Positions 48,316 through 58,748 of a stretch of 64,000 bases of DNA are shown in pieces; positions within the stretch are counted from its first letter, which is position 1; each line of letters starts with the position of its first letter. This stretch comes from Actinomycetes bacterium (GTDB lineage Bacteria > Actinomycetota > Coriobacteriia > Anaerosomatales > JAGXFU01): the NCBI GenBank assembly GCA_024637115.1, contig JAGXFU010000016.1:1-64000 (forward strand), written 5' to 3'. Below the pieces are notes generated by a model. It did no database searches, was not told the origin of the DNA, and saw only the letters and a program-made list of their open reading frames with translations. The translations under genes were made by a program, and so were the position numbers.

Positions 48316-49359
48316 CTACTGCATCTGCCGCAGATAGGGGTACGGGTTTACCGCTCCCCCGCCGCCTGGATGAATCTCAAAATGCAGGTGCGGTGATGAT
48401 GCGCTCGCGTTGCCGGTAGATCCAACATAGCCGATTGTTTGACCCGCTGTGACGCGACCGGATGTGACCGCCCAGCTATCGAGGTGTGCATAGTAGAATT
48501 GCCAGCCATTATCGGCGGTCAGCCAAATCGTCTTGCCGCCTAACCCGCTGTTCTTTGAGCGAACCGTGCCGGAGAGCGTTGCAACACACGGGGTGCCGTT
48601 CGGAGACATGATGTCGGTCCCCTGATGCCTGCGTCGACCCCCTGATCGGGAAGCCCCCCACGTATCGCTGTAATAGTTCGTGCCTTGAACCGGGAAGACC
48701 ATGCCGTTGGCTCCGGGAGCTGACGGAACGCTTGAGGGGGAGGCTGCCGGAGAGCTGGCACGTCGAATACTGTCCAGTTTCGCCTTCGCCTCGTCATACT
48801 CTTTCTGCTTGTCTTTCATCCGAGATTGGAGTGCGTCGCGTTCACGCTTGAGACTATCGGTCTTTGCCGTCTGATCCTCTCGCGCGGTTTCAAGAGATCG
48901 TGCCTCATCAAGAAGACGGCCCTGAAGAGCTTCGACGGTGGCGATCGCGTCGGCGTCTGCCGCTCCGATTCGCTGGACGAATTCGAGACGAGTGATCATC
49001 TCCTGGAATGAGCGGGCACCGAATAGTACGGACAAGTAGTCCACCGAATCTGATCGATACATGCGATCAAGACGAGCGCCCAAGACGCTTCGTGCACGCG
49101 TCAGTTCCTCTTCGGTTTGCCCGATCTCACCGTCAATCTCACTGAGTCGGACTTCAGTCTCGTCGAGCTCCCAATACGCGGTGTCGTATGCGGCGCCGGC
49201 GCTCTTGAACTCAGCTCGGATCTCATCCAGCTGCTTTTCGAGCGCTGCCGCCTCGGAAGACGGACTCGCCAAGGCAGGTATCGCCAGGGTCAGCAATATG
49301 GCTGCAGTCGCGCCCGCCAGCAATACTCGAATGTAGTTGCGGAATCCCGTCATGGACAC
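48316..49359 (-). CDS. M23 peptidase with N-terminal coiled coil (EnvC-like)
   Basis: signal peptide/TM, coiled coil, HQGTDIMSPNGTP, YYAHLDSW, HLHFEIHPGG. Confidence 0.92.
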   Translation of the reverse strand: MSMTGFRNYIRVLLAGATAAILLTLAIPALASPSSEAAALEKQLDEIRAEFKSAGAAYDTAYWELDETEVRLSEIDGEIGQTEEELTRARSVLGARLDRMYRSDSVDYLSVLFGARSFQEMITRLEFVQRIGAADADAIATVEALQGRLLDEARSLETAREDQTAKTDSLKRERDALQSRMKDKQKEYDEAKAKLDSIRRASSPAASPSSVPSAPGANGMVFPVQGTNYYSDTWGASRSGGRRRHQGTDIMSPNGTPCVATLSGTVRSKNSGLGGKTIWLTADNGWQFYYAHLDSWAVTSGRVTAGQTIGYVGSTGNASASSPHLHFEIHPGGGGAVNPYPYLRQMQ

Positions 49360-49365
49360 CCGATC

Positions 49366-50442
49366 CTATTGAGAGCCGAAACGTTCGCCGATCCCGCGAT
49401 AGAGTGCGCGGGCCATTGCGTCGGACCATGCGGGGTCGCGGAAGAGCGTCACATCCTCAGCGTTCGAGTCAAGTCCCAACACAACGCGAATGCCCGGAGC
49501 CGGAAACGCCTGCAGGACCAGGTCTGAACCGCTGGTGGCTCGTTTGGAGGTTGTGCCGCCTTCAGCGAGTTGCGCAACAATCTCATCGGCAAGTTGCGCG
49601 GAAGATTGAGCGGCAGCCCCGGCCGCAGCATCGCTCAGAGTGATCACACGTATGCCGGAGGCGCCTGATTGCGCGACATCGAGTCCCACAACGACGGCGG
49701 GAATCACATCAGCGAGCTCCGCGAGTCGGCCTGCTGGAGAGGTATCCGCGACTGCGGCGCTGCGCGAAACGTGGACAGTGGCTCCCGATGCCTCGAGGAG
49801 TGACTGCAGCCGTCGTGCGACCTCCATCGATACGTCGATCGTGCCCGATGGTACAGCTGATGGATCAATGACGAACGTGAGTCCTTGCAGGGAGTACGGC
49901 AGGAGTGCATCTGTGGCTGAACCTTCCGCCGCGATGGTCAGCCGAACGATATCTGATGTGCGCACTGTGGCACCCGGCGCCGGATTCGACGCGAGCACGG
50001 TGTCCTTGGGAGCTTCAGACTCGACTGGATCGATGCGGACCGTGAGACCTCGCTGTTCCAGTTGGGCGCGCGCCACTCGAACCGACACACCCACGACATC
50101 AGGCATGACGAATTCTTCGCTGCCCGCAGAGACCACCAGCAACACGGTGTCACCTTCAATGAGGGAGGAACCTGCTGTTGGCTCCTGATTGAGGACGGTG
50201 CCGGCGGGCGACGGGTCAAACGGTCGCTCGGTGACTTCGGCAAGCAGCTCATCTTGAGCCAGACGCACGAGTGCCTCAGCCTCACTGACGCCAATGAGAT
50301 CGGGAACATCGACTGGGGCGCGCGCGGTGAGCAATGGGATTGCGACAGCAAGCGTTAGTGCGCCCAAGAGCACCGCGAGCAAGATGATTGCAACGCGGCG
50401 GGGCACGAACGGACGCCGTTGTGGACGCTCTCTATTGATCAT
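49366..50442 (-). CDS. membrane-anchored PASTA (x2) protein with degenerate amidase_3-like C-terminal domain
   Basis: TM near N-term; VPDLIGVSEAEAL.. and MPDVVGVSVRVARAQL.. PASTA repeats; C-term FVIDPSAVPSGTIDVSMEVARRLQSLLEASGATVHVSR. Confidence 0.82.
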   Translation of the reverse strand: MINRERPQRRPFVPRRVAIILLAVLLGALTLAVAIPLLTARAPVDVPDLIGVSEAEALVRLAQDELLAEVTERPFDPSPAGTVLNQEPTAGSSLIEGDTVLLVVSAGSEEFVMPDVVGVSVRVARAQLEQRGLTVRIDPVESEAPKDTVLASNPAPGATVRTSDIVRLTIAAEGSATDALLPYSLQGLTFVIDPSAVPSGTIDVSMEVARRLQSLLEASGATVHVSRSAAVADTSPAGRLAELADVIPAVVVGLDVAQSGASGIRVITLSDAAAGAAAQSSAQLADEIVAQLAEGGTTSKRATSGSDLVLQAFPAPGIRVVLGLDSNAEDVTLFRDPAWSDAMARALYRGIGERFGSQ

Positions 50443-50496
50443 AATGACTGCAGTCTACCTGTTCGCGAGTAATCGGAGCACCTTTCGGCACGGCAC

Positions 50497-50526
50497 TTGC
50501 CAGTACGTAGCCAGGGCGGGTATTCT
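50497..50526 (+). promoter_or_regulatory. putative promoter for FmdB-like gene (TTGCCA-N18-TATTCT)
   Basis: -35/-10 like hexamers. Confidence 0.4.
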
Positions 50527-50570
50527 GCGACCCGCTGACTCCAACCCAAAAACCATGAGGAGCGACTCGG

Positions 50571-50843
50571 ATGCCAGCCTATGATTTCAAGTGTACCGAC
50601 TGCGACAATATCGTTGAACTCATTCGACCTGCCGGAGAAGCAGTCGCTGAGCCGTGTCCCGAGTGCGGCGGAACGACTAAACGTATCTTTTCTCCTGTTG
50701 GGGTCGTGTTTAAGGGCAGTGGCTTTCACAATACCGACTACAAGCCACGTCCCAAAGACGACGCACCCGCCACGACTGTGAGCTGCGACAAAAAGAGTGA
50801 TTCCTCCGGGTGCGCATCTTGTCCCGCGGCGAGCGACAAGTAA
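50571..50843 (+). CDS. FmdB-type zinc ribbon protein
   Basis: MPAYDFKCTDCDNIVELIRPAGEAVAEPCPECGGTTKRIFSPVGVVFKGSGFHNTDY. Confidence 0.92.
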   Translation: MPAYDFKCTDCDNIVELIRPAGEAVAEPCPECGGTTKRIFSPVGVVFKGSGFHNTDYKPRPKDDAPATTVSCDKKSDSSGCASCPAASDK

Positions 50844-50849
50844 CGGCGG

Positions 50850-51815
50850 CTAGTCCCTTCGCACCCAGAACTTCTCGGTGCCCTTCTGGTACACGGTTTC
50901 AATGAATCGCACCGTGCGTGTCTGATTGTCCATGGCCACAGAGTGAGTACGCGAACCCTGACCAAAGTACTTCACGCCGCGCAACATCTCTCCATCAGTC
51001 ACGCCGGTCGCAATGAATGCAGCCTCGTCGGTGGCCACAAGACAGTCCATATCCAGGACGGCGTCGATATCACAGGTCGCCATGGTGAGTGCCCTGGCGC
51101 GCTCCTCTTCGCTTCGGAACTCAAACCGGCCCATGAAGCAGCCACCGATACAGCGCATCGCGGCAGCCGCAAGGACACCTTCAGGTGCTCCGCCAGCACC
51201 CATGTAGAGATGGATTCCTGTTCCTTCGATTGCAGTTGCAACCGCACCGAACACATCGCCGTCACTGATCAGACGTATGCGAGCTCCGGCCTGGCGGACT
51301 TCCGCGATCATGTCGATGTGGCGGTCGCGCTCGAGTATGCATACGACAATGTCCTCGACATCTCGTTTGAGTGCCTTAGCCACATTGCGGACATTCTCTG
51401 TAGGCGTTGCGTCGACGTGGACTGCGTCCGCAGCACTTGGGCCGGTGGCAACCTTCCACATGTAGGTGTCGGGGGCATTGAGCAGCGTGCCCTTGGGGCC
51501 GAAAGCGAGCACCGCGAGAGAGTTCGGCTGACCATAGGCGGTCAGGTTTGTTCCTTCAAGGGGATCGACGGCGATGTCAATCTCCTCGCCGCCCGCGCCG
51601 ACCTTCTCGCCGATATACAGCATGGGAGCTTCGTCACGTTCTCCTTCGCCTATGACGATCTCACCGCTGATGTCCAGGTTGTCGAATGCCTTGCGCATGG
51701 CCTCGACTGCGGCTGCGTCTGCCGCTGTCTTGTCGCCTTTGCCCATCCACCGGGCTGCTGACAACGCAGCTGCCTCGGTCACCTCGAGCATCTCAACGAT
51801 CCTTGTGTTGCGCAT
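50850..51815 (-). CDS. glpX: class II fructose-1,6-bisphosphatase
   Basis: [34 protein letters not shown]. Confidence 0.95.
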   Translation of the reverse strand: MRNTRIVEMLEVTEAAALSAARWMGKGDKTAADAAAVEAMRKAFDNLDISGEIVIGEGERDEAPMLYIGEKVGAGGEEIDIAVDPLEGTNLTAYGQPNSLAVLAFGPKGTLLNAPDTYMWKVATGPSAADAVHVDATPTENVRNVAKALKRDVEDIVVCILERDRHIDMIAEVRQAGARIRLISDGDVFGAVATAIEGTGIHLYMGAGGAPEGVLAAAAMRCIGGCFMGRFEFRSEEERARALTMATCDIDAVLDMDCLVATDEAAFIATGVTDGEMLRGVKYFGQGSRTHSVAMDNQTRTVRFIETVYQKGTEKFWVRRD

Positions 51816-51836
51816 GCATCCTCCTCGTCGTAGTGG

Positions 51837-53192
51837 TTAACGCGCCCTCTGAACCAGCGCTGCGAAATGTCCGTCGGGTCCGCCGGGTTCAGGGATGGTT
51901 TGCAGCCAACCTTCCGACGTGACCCAACGCTCGAACGACTCAGGCACCCTGCCCGAGAACGAAATGACTTTGAAACTGCCAGCGGATTCCTCAATGAACG
52001 CCCTCACCACGCTGGCGTTTTCCTCCTCTGTCACGGTACATGTCGAGTACACCATGAAACCATCCGGACCGACAAGGTTCGCCGAAGCCCCAAGTATGCT
52101 CGCGCCCAATGCGGCGACCTCGGTGATCATCGACGGCGTTATCGCCCAACGCTTCTCCGGATGGCGACGCAATGTGCCCAGCCCCGAACATGGTGCATCA
52201 ACAAACACGAGGTCTGCCTGGATACCGAGGGCTGTGAGCGCCTCGGCGTCGGTGGCGTCCGCCGTCACCGAGACTACTCCGGGAACCTTGAGATCCGTCA
52301 TTCGTTTGTGAAGAAGCTCTGTCTTGAATCCATAGACATCCAAAGCGGTGACGACCATAGGCGCGTCTGCAGCCAGCGCCGCCGCCTGCAGGAGTGCGGT
52401 CTTGGTGCCGCGCCCGGCGGCCACATCGACCAATACGCCCCCGGGGACAACAGGTGCTGCGGAACAGACAGCCTGGGCTGCCTCATCGCACACGATAACC
52501 ATGCCGCGCCTGACGGCCTGACTCTTGACCGCCGCCGACGGATTTCCACACACGATAGAGCTGCCGAGGAGTCCATCTTCAGGCTGTGCCTCATCAACCT
52601 CAAGTGCGGCAAACGCTTCGTCTCTAGTGGCTCGAAACGGGTTGAACGCACAGGTGAAGGGCGCGGGTTCAGCACCAGCCAGCATCATCGTCCGTGCCGC
52701 TTCGGTACCGAGTTCCTTGACGAGTCGCTCTGCAAGCCAGAGCGGGTGGCCCGTCTGACGAGCCAGGGCGGCGAGGTCGGTTTCGGGATCACCATAGGGA
52801 AAACCTGTGGCGCGTTCCACCAGTTTGCGCAATACGGCATTCGCATAGCCTGCAGCCCGAGGCGTGACTGACCGCACGAGATCTACACCCTCGCTCACCA
52901 CGGCGCGATCCGGAGTGTCGAGGAATATTGCCTCATATGCCGCAAGCCGAAGCACATCGCGAACCTGGGGCTCGATCCGCCCAGGTCGATCCGCAACGGA
53001 GTCAATAATCTCATCGAGTGTCCCCACATGCTCGGAGACTCCACGAGCAATGCGTGCAGCAAACGCCCGATCACGCGGCTCAAGTTCGGACTTGTCCAGC
53101 GCTGTGGAGAGCACGTCGGACAACCAGGCGTCGTTGCGTCGTGCACGGTAAATGGCTTCAAGCGCTAGCTTGCGTGCCTCTGTTGCGCTCAC
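51837..53192 (-). CDS. rsmB: 16S rRNA (cytosine967-C5)-methyltransferase
   Basis: NusB-like N-term; [46 protein letters not shown] start at 53192. Confidence 0.94.
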   Translation of the reverse strand: MSATEARKLALEAIYRARRNDAWLSDVLSTALDKSELEPRDRAFAARIARGVSEHVGTLDEIIDSVADRPGRIEPQVRDVLRLAAYEAIFLDTPDRAVVSEGVDLVRSVTPRAAGYANAVLRKLVERATGFPYGDPETDLAALARQTGHPLWLAERLVKELGTEAARTMMLAGAEPAPFTCAFNPFRATRDEAFAALEVDEAQPEDGLLGSSIVCGNPSAAVKSQAVRRGMVIVCDEAAQAVCSAAPVVPGGVLVDVAAGRGTKTALLQAAALAADAPMVVTALDVYGFKTELLHKRMTDLKVPGVVSVTADATDAEALTALGIQADLVFVDAPCSGLGTLRRHPEKRWAITPSMITEVAALGASILGASANLVGPDGFMVYSTCTVTEEENASVVRAFIEESAGSFKVISFSGRVPESFERWVTSEGWLQTIPEPGGPDGHFAALVQRAR

Positions 53193-54109
53193 ACGGCCTC
53201 CCAGCGGCTCATTGACTCCATACGGGCGCCCCGCGCCCACGCACAGCCCTCCATGGGACTCTTGCCCTCCGGCCGGACTTCGATCGCACTAATCGTTCCG
53301 TCGCTGAACCCCAGCTCAAGGCAAGACTTACTCCCGGAGATCGAACCCGCCGGCAGTCTCATTTCCGCTTCACTCGCCGTGAGAACATCAAGCACACAAC
53401 CGCACACGAGAATCTTTGCGCGGGCGCTCCGTGTCGACGCGCGGACGCGTCTCAGGGCATCAGTGACCGAGAGTCCGGGATCGAGATGAACGTCAGCCGC
53501 TGTCACTTTGGCCGCATAGGTCGCCTGCGTATCATCTTGACTCGTCCAACTGACCGATCCGTGCTCCACCGCATCGAGCACCTCAACAAGCGCCTCTGCC
53601 CCCAGTGCGGCCAGTTCCGACTCGAGCTCATCGATTGTCTTCTCCCCGACAAGGGTGGATGCACACAGTGCATAGGGACCGGTGTCCAGTCCTTCCTCCA
53701 TCTGCATGATGCAGACGCCTGCGTGCTCATCGCCCTCGAGGATAGCGCGATGAATCGGCGCTGCGCCTCGGTGCCGCGGAAGAAGCGACGCATGAACGTT
53801 GATGCAGCCATGCCGCGGGGCTTCAAGAACGCTTGTAGGAAGAATCAGACCATAGGCGGCAACGCACGCAACGTCACAACCGAGCGCCCGGAATTCGGCA
53901 ACGACTGATTCATCCCGGAAAGACTGCGGTTGCAGAACCGGAATCCCCAACTCCAGAGCGACGGTCTTCACCGGCGTGGGCACGAGGGCCCGTCCCCGAC
54001 CGCGTGGTCTGTCGGGTCGGGTGTATACGACAGCTACCTCATGCGACTGGGCTAGTGCCCTGAGAGAGGGCACAGCGAAGTCTGGTGAGCCCATAAAGGC
54101 TACGCGCAT
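53189..54109 (-). CDS. fmt: methionyl-tRNA formyltransferase
   Basis: MRVAFMGSPDFAVPSLRAL, CINVHASLLPRHRGAAPIHRAIL. Confidence 0.96.
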   Translation of the reverse strand: MRVAFMGSPDFAVPSLRALAQSHEVAVVYTRPDRPRGRGRALVPTPVKTVALELGIPVLQPQSFRDESVVAEFRALGCDVACVAAYGLILPTSVLEAPRHGCINVHASLLPRHRGAAPIHRAILEGDEHAGVCIMQMEEGLDTGPYALCASTLVGEKTIDELESELAALGAEALVEVLDAVEHGSVSWTSQDDTQATYAAKVTAADVHLDPGLSVTDALRRVRASTRSARAKILVCGCVLDVLTASEAEMRLPAGSISGSKSCLELGFSDGTISAIEVRPEGKSPMEGCAWARGARMESMSRWEAV

Positions 54110-54130
54110 CGATTCTCCCCCTCTGAGCGA

Positions 54131-54619
54131 CTACTCGTCTGACGGATGCTCGTTGTAACGACGAATTGCCGCCTTGCGCTCGTCTGGTGTTGCGCGATCG
54201 ATTATCAGCATCCCGTCGAGATGATCGATCTCGTGCTGGATCAGACGGGCGAACAGGTCCTGTGCCTCGATTCGCACCGGATTACCCTTGATGTCGAACG
54301 CCTCACAGACAACCTCTACTGCACGTTCTACTTGTACCCCGATACCAGGTAGTGACAGACACCCCTCTTCATCGGTCACAGTCTCGGCGCTGACCTTCAC
54401 TATCTCTGGATTACAGAGGGCAACAAGTCGGTCATCGAGGTCCATAACGATAACTCGCTTCTGGACGCCGATTTGAGGAGCGGCAAGACCGATGCCGGGG
54501 GCGTCGTACATCAACTGCGCCATGCGTCCGACCAGATCAAGCAGTTCAGCGTCGGACGCTGGATCGATTTCAGCGGCCGTCTGCTTCAGGGCCGGGTTTG
54601 GATGGGTCAGAATCTCCAT
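54131..54619 (-). CDS. def: peptide deformylase
   Basis: GIGLAAPQIG, EEGCLSLPG, QHEIDHLDG. Confidence 0.97.
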   Translation of the reverse strand: MEILTHPNPALKQTAAEIDPASDAELLDLVGRMAQLMYDAPGIGLAAPQIGVQKRVIVMDLDDRLVALCNPEIVKVSAETVTDEEGCLSLPGIGVQVERAVEVVCEAFDIKGNPVRIEAQDLFARLIQHEIDHLDGMLIIDRATPDERKAAIRRYNEHPSDE

Positions 54620-54737
54620 ACGTGCGTCTCTTACCTTTCACCACAGCGCAACTCGTATATGCGCAATCCATCAGAGCAGACTCCAAGCAAATCTCACGCC
54701 GTGAGACATCATACCCCGCCTCTAAACGTTTTCATGC

Positions 54738-57032
54738 TCAAAGTAGATCCGCCGGATCAATGTCGGGCGCGAGAGAGACGCCATCGGCTCGGGGAACCTC
54801 TTCAAGTGCCTCACACACCAGAGAGGAAAGGGATGTATCACGTGCCCCACGCACAAGAACATGCCATCGATGCTGTCGCTTGACACGTGCCAGCGGCGCA
54901 GTGCACGGCCCCAACACTTCAATCTTCTCCCCTGCCGAGGCTTTGAGCGCAGCGGCGAGGATTTCGGCGGAACGCTTTACGGCTGCCTCATCGACACCAG
55001 AGACAACCACATTCGCGAGACGGCCAAACGGAGGATACCGCAGTTCCTTTCGGGTGATGGCCTCATCGAGATAGAACGACTCGGGATCATGAAACGCTGC
55101 TGAACGAATGGCAGGATGATCCGGCCAGTACGTCTGGATCACCACGCGTCCCTTTATGTCTCCTCGGCCTGCTCTGCCGGCTACCTGGGCCAGAAGTTGA
55201 TAGGTTCGCTCCGCGCTTCGAAAGTCAGGTAGGTGCAATGTGGTATCTGCGTTCAGGACTCCTACAAGTGCGACATCAGGGTAGTCGAGGCCCTTCGCTA
55301 CCATCTGGGTGCCGATCAGTACGCCCCCGGGGAGCGACTCAAACTCGGTCAGAACCCGTTCATGACCACCCTTGCCGGTTGTCGTATCGGCGTCCATCCG
55401 GACGATCGGAGTATCAGGAAGGAGCTCACGTAGTTCAGCTTCGACTCTCTGGGTACCAGCCCCGAATTGGCGAAGATACGGGCCGCCGCAGTCCGGACAC
55501 GTTGCCGGCGGCGTGTGGATGGCTCCGCAGTGATGACAAACCAAACGCGGCCGACCTGCATCGTGAAAGGTCAACGACGTGGAGCACGACTCGCACGTGG
55601 GGACATAGCCACATTCACGACACAAGAGAAACGACGCGAAACCACGCCTGTTGAGCAGAAGAACCGCCCTGTGGCCCGCCTCGGCAGTCTCAAGCAACGC
55701 CTGCGTGAGCGGACGGGAGAACATCGAACGGTGTCCTGCGTTGAACTCGACCCCCATGTCCACAATCTGTGCCACAGGCAGTACGCCACCGCCAACGCGC
55801 TCCGGCAGTGCGATGCGCGTCAGTTCGCCGCGCTCGGCAGCCTCGCGCATCTCCATACTCGGAGTGGCGGATCCGAGCACAAGTACGGCGCTACGAGCCT
55901 TGGCAACACGGGCTGCTACCGACCTCGCGTCATAGCGGGGTGCCTGACCCTGCTTGTATGACGAAGAATGCTCCTCATCGATGACGATGATTCCAAGATT
56001 CTGAATAGGCGCGAACAGTGCCGATCTGGCTCCGATCACCACTCGTGCTTCGCCAGATGCTATGCGATCCCACTCGTCGCGCCGCTCCCCGGCACCAAGT
56101 CGACTGTGCAGTACGGCGATGGAAGCGCCAAAGCGCGTACGAAATCGTCCAACTGTCTGTGGCGTGAGGGAAATCTCGGGTACCAGGACCACTGCAGATA
56201 GCGATCGCTCAACGCACGACTCGATACTGCGCAGGTATACCTCGGTCTTTCCTGAGCCGGTGACTCCGTCAAGGAGGATCGTCTCCCCTACTGTGGCGTT
56301 CGCGATGGCCCGGAGCGCCTCAGTCTGGCCATCAGAGAGCGCCCCGTGACGTGGGGCAGGACGGCCCGCACCGTGACTCGCCCGGAACCGGCGACGTTCC
56401 TCGATACGCACCGAACCGGTTGACTCCAAACGCCGAAGTGCACCATCCACGGATCCGAGCGCAGCCCGAAGCTCTGCGGCCGAGACCGGACCCTCGACAA
56501 GCGCGTCGAGCAGCGCTCGCTGCATGGTGGCATTGCGGGCGGGGCGGAAGTCGGACTCGGGAACGCGTTCGACCCAGCGCTCATCCACCGGACCGACAGA
56601 GGGCTCCTCGAGAGCCCACGTTTCCACACCATCGACCGTGCGTTTCGCCAAGCGCGGTGCAGCTCCAGGAGGGAGAAACAGACGGAGTGCTTCGATCGGA
56701 GGAGCACAGTAGTCCCGCGCCACCTCCAAGGCGAGCAGCGCACTGGTGCTGTCGAACAGTGCTGCGGAAAGAACAGAACGCAGAGGACGCACGCGTTCCA
56801 GCTCTGTCGACATGAGGAGATCAATGACCCACCCGACTGCCGGGCGATTGCCGAAATCCACAAGCACGGCGCAACCGATCGACAACTCCGAAACAAGCTC
56901 ATCCGGAATCGCATAGGTGAATGGCTCGCGCAGTGCGCGGGTCGGTATATCGACAATCACCGAAGCGAACGGCACTCGAGGGATCCTCTCATCGAAACTG
57001 ATTGGGACGAGCATACCGAAGGCCGCTGACAT
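54738..57032 (-). CDS. priA: primosomal protein N' (PriA helicase)
   Basis: LDGVTGSGKTEVYLRSI, DEEHSSSYKQGQAPRYDARSVA, zinc-binding CRECGYVPTCESCSTSL. Confidence 0.96.
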   Translation of the reverse strand: MSAAFGMLVPISFDERIPRVPFASVIVDIPTRALREPFTYAIPDELVSELSIGCAVLVDFGNRPAVGWVIDLLMSTELERVRPLRSVLSAALFDSTSALLALEVARDYCAPPIEALRLFLPPGAAPRLAKRTVDGVETWALEEPSVGPVDERWVERVPESDFRPARNATMQRALLDALVEGPVSAAELRAALGSVDGALRRLESTGSVRIEERRRFRASHGAGRPAPRHGALSDGQTEALRAIANATVGETILLDGVTGSGKTEVYLRSIESCVERSLSAVVLVPEISLTPQTVGRFRTRFGASIAVLHSRLGAGERRDEWDRIASGEARVVIGARSALFAPIQNLGIIVIDEEHSSSYKQGQAPRYDARSVAARVAKARSAVLVLGSATPSMEMREAAERGELTRIALPERVGGGVLPVAQIVDMGVEFNAGHRSMFSRPLTQALLETAEAGHRAVLLLNRRGFASFLLCRECGYVPTCESCSTSLTFHDAGRPRLVCHHCGAIHTPPATCPDCGGPYLRQFGAGTQRVEAELRELLPDTPIVRMDADTTTGKGGHERVLTEFESLPGGVLIGTQMVAKGLDYPDVALVGVLNADTTLHLPDFRSAERTYQLLAQVAGRAGRGDIKGRVVIQTYWPDHPAIRSAAFHDPESFYLDEAITRKELRYPPFGRLANVVVSGVDEAAVKRSAEILAAALKASAGEKIEVLGPCTAPLARVKRQHRWHVLVRGARDTSLSSLVCEALEEVPRADGVSLAPDIDPADLL

Positions 57033-57072
57033 CCGGAGACATCAACGGCCTTCAAGACAGTCGAATCTCTGA

Positions 57073-58332
57073 TTACTCGCCGAGACCAGCCGCTGTGGCA
57101 AGCTCATCTGCGCGATCCGTGCGCTCCCATGTGAAGTCTTTGTCGTCGCGACCGAAGTGTCCGTAGGCCGCAGTCTTGCGATAGATCGGTCGCCGCAGAT
57201 CGAGATCGCGAATGATGGCGCCAGGTCGAAGATCAAAGACCGAGCTCACGGCTTTCTCAATGTCTGCAACAGGAACCTTCTCGGTACCGAACGTTTCAAC
57301 AAGAACAGAAAGTGGATGCGCCACGCCAATGGCATAAGCGAGCTGCAACTCACAACGATCCGCAAGACCCGCCGCTACGACGTTCTTGGCCACCCAGCGC
57401 GCAGCATAGGCCGCAGAGCGGTCCACTTTGGTGCAATCCTTGCCGGAAAACGCGCCACCGCCATGCCGACCCATACCACCGTATGTGTCAACGATGATCT
57501 TGCGACCCGTCAGTCCGCAGTCACCCATTGGGCCGCCAATGACGAAGCGACCAGTCGGGTTAACAAAGATTTCAGCGTCTTCCCATGGAATGTTCTCCTC
57601 GGAGAGCACCGGCTTGATGACATTCTCTATGAGGTCGGGTCGAATCATCGTCTCGACGTCGACGTCTTCGGCATGCTGGGTTGAGATCAGGATCTTCTCG
57701 ACAGACACCGGCTTGTCATTGACGTATTTCACGGTGACTTGTGTCTTGCCGTCCGGACGCAGGTAGTCCAGGACTCCCGCTTTGCGAACCGCGCTGAGAC
57801 GCAGCGCAAGACGCTGGGCGAGGTGGATGGGCATGGGCATGAGCTCCGCGGTCTCATTGCACGCGTAGCCAAACATCATGCCCTGGTCACCGGCGCCAAC
57901 GAGATCGATCGGATCGTCCTGCTCGCCGTGCTGGACCTCGAATGACTCGTCAACACCCTGGGCGATGTCCGTACTCTGCTCGTCGATTGTTGTCATGACG
58001 CCACACGTCGCGTAGTCGAACCCGTACTTCGCGCGGGTGTAGCCGATCTCCTGGATGGTCTGGCGCACGATCTTGGGGATGTCAACGTAGGCGTGAGTCC
58101 GCATCTCACCACCGACGACGACGAGCCCTGTGGTGATCATCGTCTCGCACGCGACGCGGACGTAATCGGGTGATGCTTTGGTTCCTGCATCGGAGACGAA
58201 ACCCGCCTCTGCAAGTTCGATCTCGCGCGTGAAGACCGCGTCGAGAATCGCATCGGAAATCTGGTCACACATCTTGTCGGGATGTCCCTCTGTCACAGAC
58301 TCCGACGTGAACAAGTACTCGCGATCCGGCAT
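57073..58332 (-). CDS. metK: S-adenosylmethionine synthetase
   Basis: [64 protein letters not shown]. Confidence 0.98.
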   Translation of the reverse strand: MPDREYLFTSESVTEGHPDKMCDQISDAILDAVFTREIELAEAGFVSDAGTKASPDYVRVACETMITTGLVVVGGEMRTHAYVDIPKIVRQTIQEIGYTRAKYGFDYATCGVMTTIDEQSTDIAQGVDESFEVQHGEQDDPIDLVGAGDQGMMFGYACNETAELMPMPIHLAQRLALRLSAVRKAGVLDYLRPDGKTQVTVKYVNDKPVSVEKILISTQHAEDVDVETMIRPDLIENVIKPVLSEENIPWEDAEIFVNPTGRFVIGGPMGDCGLTGRKIIVDTYGGMGRHGGGAFSGKDCTKVDRSAAYAARWVAKNVVAAGLADRCELQLAYAIGVAHPLSVLVETFGTEKVPVADIEKAVSSVFDLRPGAIIRDLDLRRPIYRKTAAYGHFGRDDKDFTWERTDRADELATAAGLGE

Positions 58333-58361
58333 TTCGTCTCTCCTTCTCGTTGCGTCAAGGG

Positions 58362-58396
58362 CAACAAAAGAACCCTTGCCTGTGCGGACAAGGGTT
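58362..58396 (-). terminator. intrinsic terminator/expression platform of SAM riboswitch
   Basis: minus strand AACCCTTG-tccgcacagg-CAAGGGTT-cTTTTgTT. Confidence 0.85.
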
Positions 58397-58431
58397 ACAG
58401 CCGAGCGGCGCTACCGGACGCCATCAAGCTA

Positions 58432-58568
58432 TTCCCTCATCTGTCAGGCTGCGTACACCTGCCGCGATTTGGCACCGTGCGTCTGTTTGGACGTCGGTTG
58501 CCGGGGCTTCAACGGGCGCGGTCCCTCGACCCTCTGCGGCCGCTCTCGCGACCGCCTCGTGATGAGAA
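58432..58568 (-). ncRNA. SAM-I (S-box) riboswitch
   Basis: minus strand CTCATCACGAG..GGTCGAGGGACCGCGCCCGTTGAAGCCCCGGCAACC...GGTGCCAAATC...GATGAGGGA upstream of metK. Confidence 0.93.
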
Positions 58569-58578
58569 CAGAACCGAC

Positions 58579-58606
58579 ATTATCACGCTGGGCAGAGCCA
58601 GTGCAA
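58579..58606 (-). promoter_or_regulatory. putative metK promoter (TTGCAC-N16-GATAAT)
   Basis: hexamers directly upstream of SAM-I aptamer. Confidence 0.55.
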
Positions 58607-58748
58607 ACTCCGCACCATCTCACACCCTTCTACCTGTGAGGAGCTGTTCCGGGCGCTTCCGGACAACCAATCACTCCCCATGAGGGACCCGTTTCGCGGT
58701 AGGATATGTGCCGTTAGCTATCTCCAAAAACCCGAAGGAGTTCCCCGA

